A program made the position numbers and the translations under genes. The notes below the pieces were generated by a model, which had not been told where the DNA came from, ran no database searches, and saw only the letters and a list, made by a program, of their open reading frames with translations. A DNA stretch of 6,678 nt from Deltaproteobacteria bacterium (GTDB taxonomy: Bacteria > Desulfobacterota > Syntrophia > Syntrophales > UBA2210), in contig JAFGQD010000063.1 of the NCBI GenBank assembly GCA_016935875.1, positions 1 to 6,678 of the forward strand. Reading direction: 5' to 3'. Of the stretch, positions 1 through 5,404 are shown one piece after another. The stretch's first letter is position 1. Each line of letters opens with the position of its first letter.

Positions 1-1
1 G

Positions 2-367
2 AAAAAGTTGCCGGGTGAAGGGGGATTTACCCTCATCGAGGTGCTGATAGCGATAAGCATCCTCACGATAGGGCTCATGGCCGTGGCGGGGATGCAGGTC
101 AGCGCGATACACGGAAACAAAATGGGGAATGATGTTTCACGCGCCATTTTCCTGGCCCAGGACAAGCTGGAAGAGCTGAAAAGCAGCGTGGACATAACAA
201 GTGTGCCGACCAGTGGCAATGATCAGGATGGAATATTCAACCGGAACTGGCAGATCGGCCCTTCCGGAACCAATTCACGTTCGGTAACCGTAACGGTGTC
301 ATGGATAACAAAGGGGAATAACCACAGCGTGACACTGAACACCATCAGCAGGGGGGGGGGATATTGA
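2..367 (+). CDS. pilV: Type IV pilus minor pilin PilV (5' end probably cut by window)
   Basis: Minor pilin of the type IV pilus, expected in the inner membrane before assembly and then in the pilus or its tip-priming complex. The reading frame opens K-K-L-P-G-E-G-G^F-T-L-I-E-V, a classic class III (prepilin peptidase) signal: Gly at -1, Phe at +1, Glu at +5, then about 20 hydrophobic residues. The AIFLAQDKLEELK segment about 40 residues into the mature protein is typical of PilV-family pilins, and the rest is short and beta-rich. A TTG at 8 could start the gene, but it would drop the two lysines that prepilin leaders normally carry and has no visible ribosome site, so the true start is probably just upstream of the window. 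The stop TGA (365-367) shares a base with the pilW ATG. The last residues (RGGGY) come from a run of ten G. The family call is firm; the choice of PilV over another minor pilin is supported by gene order. Confidence 0.85.
   Translation, partial: KKLPGEGGFTLIEVLIAISILTIGLMAVAGMQVSAIHGNKMGNDVSRAIFLAQDKLEELKSSVDITSVPTSGNDQDGIFNRNWQIGPSGTNSRSVTVTVSWITKGNNHSVTLNTISRGGGY
351..360 (+). repeat. Ten-G homopolymer at the pilV/pilW junction
   Basis: Ten consecutive G lie at the 3' end of pilV, 6 bases before the pilW ATG, so the run is also the only Shine-Dalgarno-like sequence for pilW. At the length shown, pilV ends normally at TGA 365-367. Eleven G would put pilV in frame with pilW, giving a fusion. 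Nine G would carry pilV on for about 20 residues to a TGA near 420-422. Such tracts are known substrates for slipped-strand mispairing, but they are also common sequencing-error sites. Confidence 0.9.
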
Positions 368-981
368 TGTACGGGACACGCCCATCCGCCAAAATACGTG
401 CCCGCGGATTTACGCTGGTTGAGATCCTGGTAGCGCTTTCCATAATGGGCATTGCCATCGGGGCAATCTACGGGATATTCATCGCATCCAACAGATCTTA
501 TAAGACACAGGAACATGTAACGGAAGCGCAGCAGGGAGTGCGCGTGGGAACCGATTTTATGGTCAGAGATATCCGCATTGCGGGGCTTAACCCTCTCGAA
601 ACCGCGGGTGCGGGCATTGAAGAGGCAACGGCAACTAAAATAAGGATTACGTCCGACATAGATATGAATGGAGCCATTGATGCCCCACTAAACAACGAGG
701 AGAGGATAACCTATGAGTACGATTCGGCCAATGACAGGCTCCGGCGTTGTCTCTATGAGGGAACTGCCAGCGAAAGTTGGCAAACCCTTATTGATAATGT
801 AAGCGCCCTGTCGCTGGGATACCTGGACGCAAACGGGACCGCCATCGCCTCACCGGTTGCCGCGGCAGATCTCGGAAGCATAAAGACTGTCGTGATCTCG
901 ATCACATGTGATGGAACAGACTCTCTTGGACAGACATTCTCACGAACACAGAGCACCAGAGTGATCTGCAGGAATCAGTGA
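367..981 (+). CDS. pilW: Type IV pilus minor pilin PilW
   Basis: Minor pilin of the PilW family, which takes part with PilV, PilX and PilY1 in priming pilus assembly. The 204-aa product has a 14-residue basic leader containing RARG, then cleavage at G14^F15 with T-L-V-E-I following (Glu at +5) and a hydrophobic helix to about residue 40. The following segment (EHVTEAQQGVRVGTDFMVRDIRIAG) is the conserved N-terminal helix of PilW/PilJ-type pilins. The C-terminal part is a beta-rich globular domain with Cys127, Cys191 and Cys201, which may form a disulfide. ATG 367 is preferred to TTG 364 because it lies 6 bases after the G-rich ribosome-binding stretch. The start overlaps the pilV stop (TGATG), so translational coupling is likely. 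Length is within the usual range for PilW. Confidence 0.87.
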   Translation: MYGTRPSAKIRARGFTLVEILVALSIMGIAIGAIYGIFIASNRSYKTQEHVTEAQQGVRVGTDFMVRDIRIAGLNPLETAGAGIEEATATKIRITSDIDMNGAIDAPLNNEERITYEYDSANDRLRRCLYEGTASESWQTLIDNVSALSLGYLDANGTAIASPVAAADLGSIKTVVISITCDGTDSLGQTFSRTQSTRVICRNQ

Positions 982-982
982 T

Positions 983-1513
983 ATGAATATGAGAAAATGG
1001 AGCTTTATGGCAACGAAACAAAAAGATACCATAAACAGCGAGAGCGGTTTCGCTCTTGTCGCCTCACTGTTGATACTCGCAGTCATGACTATTATAGGCA
1101 TGGCGGCAACCACAACTTCAACAATAGAAATGCAGATTGCCGGAAATGAGAATCAGTACACACGCACCTTTTACAACAATGAAGGCGTCCTGATAAATAC
1201 GATGGAGACCCCCGGCACATGGTTGACCACAGATTTTCTGACCGCCGGAGAGACCACCGCGTCATATTCCGTCGTTTCGGGTGACACGACAGCGGAAATC
1301 CGCTGTATCGAAAGCACGGTTACCTCCATTTCTGGATTAAGCGACGGGGCGAATAATCTTCCGGCACGACTACACAGAGACTCACCTCCGAGCGGATCGG
1401 GATACAGCATGAAGCATTTTGAGGTGCACAGGTACGGAATTACGACAACCTCCGCGAGCGTAAATACCCGGATACAGACGGGGGTGTGGAAGGTATTTAA
1501 CAAGAGTCAGTAA
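983..1513 (+). CDS. pilX: Type IV pilus assembly protein PilX (PilX_N-type minor pilin)
   Basis: Predicted minor pilin with a PilX_N-type start. After a basic 22-residue leader comes G^F-A-L-V-A-S-L-L-I-L and a membrane helix, followed by TTSTIEMQIAGNENQY, which matches the family pattern of a (T)xxxExxxAGN segment after the helix. The +5 residue is Ala rather than Glu, as in many PilX_N proteins and the related GspK, so it is probably placed at the top of the minor-pilin complex where no subunit above needs the Glu contact (inference). The remaining ~120 residues are Ser/Thr-rich and presumably the exposed domain. The 176-aa length is typical. The ATG begins 1 base after the pilW stop, with AGGA at 970-973 about 9 bases upstream; in-frame ATGs at 989 and 1007 are possible but less well placed. 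The gene lies between pilW and pilY1, the standard order. Confidence 0.82.
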   Translation: MNMRKWSFMATKQKDTINSESGFALVASLLILAVMTIIGMAATTTSTIEMQIAGNENQYTRTFYNNEGVLINTMETPGTWLTTDFLTAGETTASYSVVSGDTTAEIRCIESTVTSISGLSDGANNLPARLHRDSPPSGSGYSMKHFEVHRYGITTTSASVNTRIQTGVWKVFNKSQ

Positions 1514-1550
1514 AATAAAAGATTCAAGAACGTATAAAGGAGAACGTGCC

Positions 1551-4517
1551 ATGAAACGGGCCAACCTTATTATAATCATTATGGCTGTCATGCTGTTCAC
1601 ATCGCCGGGAATACTCTCAGCGGATGACACGGAGATTTACGGCACGGTGACCCTTTCTATCCAACCCAACGTGCTGATCATCTTCGACAACTCGGGAAGC
1701 ATGGGCACCGTCGACGTTGGAGGCGAACCGTACGACCCGGCGATAACATACACAGGGTCATACATCACAAACAGGGTCTACCAAAAAATCAGGGGTTCCT
1801 GGGTATGGTTTGCAGACGATGTCAACGCCCTGAATTGTGAATCGGTAAAACAGGAACTACTCACAAAGGGCTACGACACCAGTGCGAAAATCCGGCCAGG
1901 AAGTTACACCTGCGGAGGCGGCAATAAGGCGCTTCGACTGGGAAACTACAGAAATTATGATGCATCGGGTATCGGCGATGCAAGATCAAGGATATCCGTG
2001 GCCAAAGAGGTTATCTCAAATCTTTTAACCGACACAGAAAATGTTAGATTCGGCCTCATGATCTTCAACAACACCGAGGGGGGGCATCTCGTGTGCGAAT
2101 GCGGCACTGACAAGGCCACCCTGATAAACACCGTCAATGGTCTCAGCGCCATTACCTGGACACCTCTTTCGGAAACCTTGTCCGAAGCAGGACTCTACTT
2201 CGCGGGCAAACAAGGCTGGTTTAACAGCGTCACCTACACCTCTCCCATGCAGGAACGCTGTCAGAAGAACTACATCATTCTTATGACGGATGGCGCCCCG
2301 ACCATGGACAACAACTCAAAGCTTACATCGGGAATATATATCAACGGGGATACCATCGGTGACTATGACGGGGACGGCAATGACCCCGGCAGCTACGCAG
2401 ACTACGGAACGGATTACCTGGATGATGTCGCAAAATACCTCTATGAAAACGACTGCAATCCCACACTTGGGGCAGGGACCTCTTTTGAGAAGCAAAACAT
2501 TTCCACCTACACCATAGGATTCAGAACAGAGCAACAACTGCTGGAAGACACCGCCCTGAACGGGGGTGGGGAATATTACACGGCCAACAGCATATCCGGC
2601 TTATCGGAGGCATTTGAAGCGATTATGTCCAACATATCAGATGCGAACGCGATGTTTGTCTCTCCCGTTGTCCCGGTAAGCAGAATGAACCGGACCTATG
2701 CGGGAGATCGCATCTACCTCGGATTCTTCAAGCCCCAGCAGAGCGGCCGGTGGATGGGAAATCTAAAGAAATACGGGTTAGACTCGAACGGAGACCTGAT
2801 AGACGCAAACGGCAACCCGGCCACAATGGCCGACGGCACCATTAAAGACAATGCCCTGTCATACTGGTCATCCTCCGCCGATGGTCCGAACGTGACCTCC
2901 GGTGGTGTCGGAGAAATCCTTCTCGATCAGGCAAGCAGAAGCATATACACTTACATGGGTACCCAATCCTCTCTTGTCCACGCGGACAATTTGTTTTCAG
3001 CGGACAACGCACTGATTACCAACTCCGCAGTAGGGGTAACCACCGATTCTCAAAGACTGAGTCTGATCAGCGACATATACGGCGGCAGCAGCCTCTGGAT
3101 ACTGGGAGACATCCTCCATTCGGAACCCGCGATAGTTCATTACAGCCCGACAAGCACTATCTTATTCGCGGGGAGCAATGACGGGATGATGCACTGTTTC
3201 GATGACAGCGACGGCAGGGAACGGTGGGCTTTCATACCACCAAACCAACTCGGTCGTTTACCTCTGCTCTTGAATGACGATCATGACTATTTTGTTGATG
3301 GCGCGCCAGTGCTATATGATGGACCCAGCCAGAAAATACTGTTTTTTGGAGAACGACGGGGTGGAAACCACTATTACGCCCTCGATGTCTCATCTGTTAC
3401 CGCTCCATCCTATCTGTATACGATAAACTCGGACATATTGGGAGGAGAATCTCTCGGCCAGTCCTGGTGCAAACCGGAAATATGCACCATACAAACCACA
3501 AGCGGATCGGACACGGTATTCCTGATGGCCGGAGGATACGATACAAATCAGGATGTGGCGACACCTGAATCTTCCGACACTGAAGGACGCGCCGTCTTCG
3601 CAATCAAGGCTGCCAACGGCGCCCTCAGCAGCCTGAACTTTAACGCGGGCAACTTTGCCTCAATGACACACTCCATCGTGAGTGTATCGGGGTTTGACAC
3701 CGATTCGGACGCCATCGTCAACAGCGTGTACGCGGGAGACCTCGGAGGCAACATGTTCGCCTTTGAAGACAATGATAAGAACGGCACATGGTCCGGCAGA
3801 AAACTCTTTTCCGCCCCGGTAGCGGATGGTAAAAGAAAAAAAATCTTTTACGCGCCTGATGGCGTTAAGGAATCGTATGGCGAAATCATTTTCTTCGGGA
3901 CCGGAGATCGCGCGGATCCCGGCGACGTGGATGTGGTAAACAGAATGTACTCCATAAAGAACGACTGGGAGGATAGCGGAACGTTTACAACCATAACGGA
4001 ATCCGACCTGGTGGATGTGACCGACGACTTGATACAGATGGGAACAGCCGACCAGAAAATACAGGCTTCCGAGGCTCTTGATTCTTCCAAGGGCTGGTAC
4101 ATACGGCTGGAGAATACGGGAGAAAAGGTGACGGCGTCTCCAACGGTCTTTGCCGGCGTTGTCTATTTCACCACCTATACGCCTGCTTCCGAAGCGGGTG
4201 GTGGTGACCCGGAGGATCCATGCGGGGCACCGACGGCGCGAGGCACGGCACGTCTCTACGCGGTAAATTATCTTACCGGAGGATCTGTGCATGACTACAG
4301 CAGTGATACCGAAACCGACGGGGAGGGAAATATCGTAGAGCGAGGCAAAAAGGATCGTTACAAAGACATCGGCACCGCCATCCCCACGGCACCCATTATT
4401 GCCGTGCGTGAAGGCGGACCGAAGATCTACATTGGAATCGAAGGCGGAGTGGCACCGGAAGATCCGGTGGCAACATTGGATATTAACGTATTTTACTGGC
4501 GAGAGATTCATGAGTGA
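1551..4517 (+). CDS. pilY1: PilY1-like type IV pilus tip protein (vWA domain plus C-terminal beta-propeller)
   Basis: Large exported protein of the PilC/PilY1 family, found with the minor pilins at the pilus tip, with known roles in adhesion, mechanosensing and opposing retraction. Residues 1-24 are a Sec signal peptide (basic start, I/L/M-rich core, LSA^DD). A von Willebrand A domain follows: MIDAS residues D46-x-S48-x-S50, T204 and D247 (TDG) are all present, so metal binding should be intact. A D-rich loop (271-278, DYDGDGND) lies just after. A second Asp/Asn motif is at 411-418. From about 515 (LWILGDILHSEPAIV) to the end is the PilY1 beta-propeller, with the signature FAGSNDGMMHCFD and the calcium loop D716-x-D718-x-D720-xxx-N724 before VYAGDLGGN. 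Numerous cysteines suggest disulfides in the periplasm. The start has AAAGGAG at 1536-1542, 8 bases upstream. 988 aa is a normal family length and all parts are intact. Confidence 0.93.
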   Translation: MKRANLIIIIMAVMLFTSPGILSADDTEIYGTVTLSIQPNVLIIFDNSGSMGTVDVGGEPYDPAITYTGSYITNRVYQKIRGSWVWFADDVNALNCESVKQELLTKGYDTSAKIRPGSYTCGGGNKALRLGNYRNYDASGIGDARSRISVAKEVISNLLTDTENVRFGLMIFNNTEGGHLVCECGTDKATLINTVNGLSAITWTPLSETLSEAGLYFAGKQGWFNSVTYTSPMQERCQKNYIILMTDGAPTMDNNSKLTSGIYINGDTIGDYDGDGNDPGSYADYGTDYLDDVAKYLYENDCNPTLGAGTSFEKQNISTYTIGFRTEQQLLEDTALNGGGEYYTANSISGLSEAFEAIMSNISDANAMFVSPVVPVSRMNRTYAGDRIYLGFFKPQQSGRWMGNLKKYGLDSNGDLIDANGNPATMADGTIKDNALSYWSSSADGPNVTSGGVGEILLDQASRSIYTYMGTQSSLVHADNLFSADNALITNSAVGVTTDSQRLSLISDIYGGSSLWILGDILHSEPAIVHYSPTSTILFAGSNDGMMHCFDDSDGRERWAFIPPNQLGRLPLLLNDDHDYFVDGAPVLYDGPSQKILFFGERRGGNHYYALDVSSVTAPSYLYTINSDILGGESLGQSWCKPEICTIQTTSGSDTVFLMAGGYDTNQDVATPESSDTEGRAVFAIKAANGALSSLNFNAGNFASMTHSIVSVSGFDTDSDAIVNSVYAGDLGGNMFAFEDNDKNGTWSGRKLFSAPVADGKRKKIFYAPDGVKESYGEIIFFGTGDRADPGDVDVVNRMYSIKNDWEDSGTFTTITESDLVDVTDDLIQMGTADQKIQASEALDSSKGWYIRLENTGEKVTASPTVFAGVVYFTTYTPASEAGGGDPEDPCGAPTARGTARLYAVNYLTGGSVHDYSSDTETDGEGNIVERGKKDRYKDIGTAIPTAPIIAVREGGPKIYIGIEGGVAPEDPVATLDINVFYWREIHE

Positions 4518-4529
4518 CCTCTTTCCCGT

Positions 4530-4541
4530 GAAAATATTTTC
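4530..4541. other. AT-rich perfect palindrome between pilY1 and the 150-aa gene
   Basis: GAAAATATTTTC is a 12-base perfect palindrome. It is flanked by CCG (4526-4528) and CGG (4542-4544), with one unpaired T at 4529, so the dyad covers about 19 bases. It could be a protein-binding site or a weak mRNA hairpin at the end of pilY1. It lacks a following T-run, so I do not call it a terminator. Function unknown. Confidence 0.35.
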
Positions 4542-4573
4542 CGGATGGACACTCACTCAAAAGGAGGCACCAT

Positions 4574-5026
4574 ATGAATTCACGAAGGCACGGCATAACA
4601 TTTGTAGAGCTGTGTATCGTACTGTTTGTCTGCCTTGCCCTTGCACAGATCGCATCCGCAGGCAATAACCTTACAATAGACGAGTCGACAAATCTTGAAT
4701 TTTTCACGATTCAAAGCACGATTATGGAAGTACATCCGCAAAACAATTATCTGATAGCCGGTGAAAAATTTATTGAACTGGTGGACTTCCGAAAGGGGAA
4801 AGAACGATTCAGAACCATGTTAAAGAACTCCAGCGGGGGGGAAACCTCTCTCGGATCTTTCAGGAGAGGGCAGAAGGTTTTCATACGGGGGTTTGAACTC
4901 CCGGACGGAACCATACAGGCAAGGGAGATCTACCAATTGGCAGAAACCGTGAAAACCAGAAACGATCTTCGCAAGTATTCCTTTTTCGAGAATGTTCCCA
5001 TATGGGAATCCACCATAGTAAAATAG
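4574..5026 (+). CDS. Unrecognised 150-aa exported or pilin-like protein downstream of pilY1
   Basis: I do not recognise a named family. The N-terminus MNSRRHG-ITFVELC followed by a hydrophobic stretch to residue 29 can be read two ways. As a prepilin signal it gives G7^I8 with Glu12 at +5, matching pilins except for Ile instead of Phe/Met at +1. As a Sec signal peptide it gives a good A-S-A^G site after residue 29. The rest is compact and beta-rich: a stretch at 48-72 with HPQNNYLIAGEKFIELVDF, then GSFRRGQKVFIRGFELPDGTIQA at 94-116, a pattern that resembles a small OB-like barrel (inference). It has AAGGAGG at 4561-4567, 6 bases before ATG, the strongest ribosome site in the cluster. It follows pilY1 by 56 bases with no terminator or clear promoter between, so it is probably the last gene of the pilus operon and a likely pilus accessory factor or extra minor pilin. 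Confidence 0.75.
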   Translation: MNSRRHGITFVELCIVLFVCLALAQIASAGNNLTIDESTNLEFFTIQSTIMEVHPQNNYLIAGEKFIELVDFRKGKERFRTMLKNSSGGETSLGSFRRGQKVFIRGFELPDGTIQAREIYQLAETVKTRNDLRKYSFFENVPIWESTIVK

Positions 5027-5047
5027 GAAACAAGAAGTCGAAATTCC

Positions 5048-5076
5048 TTGACTTGAAAAAGTCCTACATATATCAT
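5048..5076 (+). promoter_or_regulatory. Likely sigma70 promoter for the 56-aa Cys4 gene
   Basis: TTGACT (5048-5053), 17 bases, then TATCAT (5071-5076): five of six consensus matches in each box with ideal spacing. Transcription would begin near 5083, leaving a leader of about 33 bases before ATG 5116. A dyad GACTT-GAAA-AAGTC (5050-5063) overlaps the -35 box and the spacer and might be an operator. This promoter separates the small gene from the pilus operon. Confidence 0.65.
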
Positions 5077-5115
5077 TAAGCCAAATTGAAAATTGAAAGA
5101 TCGGAGGTAGGGCTT

Positions 5116-5286
5116 ATGGGGACACAAACGAGATACTGCTCTATATGTGCGTGGAGAGGGACCTGCGCAAAACGGTTTTCAGTTTCCAAAGATTCCAGCG
5201 GGAGAGTCCATTGCCCCGACTTTACAAGAGATCTCGCCATCAAGGATGCCGATATTGATGAAATAGAGAAAATGGATAAAAAGTGA
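5116..5286 (+). CDS. Small four-cysteine hypothetical protein (possible metal-binding), 56 aa
   Basis: A 56-aa soluble protein with no signal peptide or membrane segment. It has four cysteines, C8-xx-C11-x5-C17-x15-C33, with the fourth in the motif HCPDF; H32 is next to it. The arrangement suggests a zinc site or an iron-sulfur cluster, but I cannot tell which. The middle (SICAWRGTCAKRFSVS) is compact and basic, and the C-terminal tail (AIKDADIDEIEKMDKK) is charged and probably helical. ATG 5116 is chosen because GGAGGT (5103-5108) lies 7 bases upstream; an in-frame TTG at 5086 would add ten residues but has no ribosome site and lies almost at the predicted transcript start. It has its own near-consensus promoter and a terminator follows at 5341, so it is probably monocistronic. 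Its lack of fit with either the pilus genes or argS leaves its job open. The pattern feels like a conserved hypothetical of deltaproteobacteria, from memory only. Confidence 0.75.
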   Translation: MGTQTRYCSICAWRGTCAKRFSVSKDSSGRVHCPDFTRDLAIKDADIDEIEKMDKK

Positions 5287-5287
5287 A

Positions 5288-5315
5288 TTGACAAAGCGGA
5301 TGACGGATTTATAGA
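5288..5315 (+). promoter_or_regulatory. Possible argS promoter
   Basis: TTGACA (5288-5293, perfect -35) is followed after 16 bases by TATAGA (5310-5315, four of six matches). It begins 2 bases after the stop of the 56-aa gene. Transcription would start near 5322, upstream of the terminator hairpin at 5341-5374, so the hairpin would lie in the argS leader. It is the only decent promoter between the small gene and argS. Confidence 0.45.
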
Positions 5316-5340
5316 AGTATACCGTTTTAAAGTTATATAA

Positions 5341-5374
5341 GAAAGGTTGGCTTTCGGGCCAACTTTTTCGTTTT
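5341..5374 (+). terminator. Rho-independent terminator between the 56-aa gene and argS
   Basis: Stem GTTGGC (5346-5351) pairs with GCCAAC (5358-5363) around a TTTCGG loop. The run AAAG (5342-5345) can extend pairing into the following T5 (5364-5368), and TTTT comes again at 5371-5374. This is a textbook intrinsic terminator. It ends the 56-aa transcript, but it also stands 30 bases before the argS start with no promoter after it. AAAGTT (5329-5334) could pair with AACTTT (5361-5366) as a weak competing structure. Confidence 0.85.
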
Positions 5375-5404
5375 CTACGGAAGGAAGAAATCACAAAAAA
5401 GACC

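Noticed and set aside
8..10. TTG 8 as true start of pilV
   Set aside because: It would give a leader without basic residues; the frame is open to the window edge with two lysines, so the start is likely upstream.
2290..2517. Plus-strand alternative frame of 75 aa within pilY1
   Set aside because: It overlaps the vWA domain in another frame and has Thr/Met-rich shadow composition.
3660..4556. 298-aa open frame on the minus strand
   Set aside because: It lies wholly antisense to the well-conserved PilY1 propeller, has no recognisable domain, and its composition (runs of R, C and H) looks like a shadow of the opposite strand.
4995..5008. Palindrome as terminator of the pilus operon
   Set aside because: It is inside the coding sequence and no T-run follows; no other intrinsic terminator is seen before the 5048 promoter.
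5086..5115. TTG 5086 as start of the small Cys4 gene
   Set aside because: No ribosome site precedes it, it falls at the predicted transcript start, and ATG 5116 has GGAGGT at ideal distance.
5322..5404. T-box or Arg-codon leader peptide for argS
   Set aside because: The leader is too short for a T-box, no specifier or T-box core is visible, and there is no short frame rich in Arg codons with a ribosome site.
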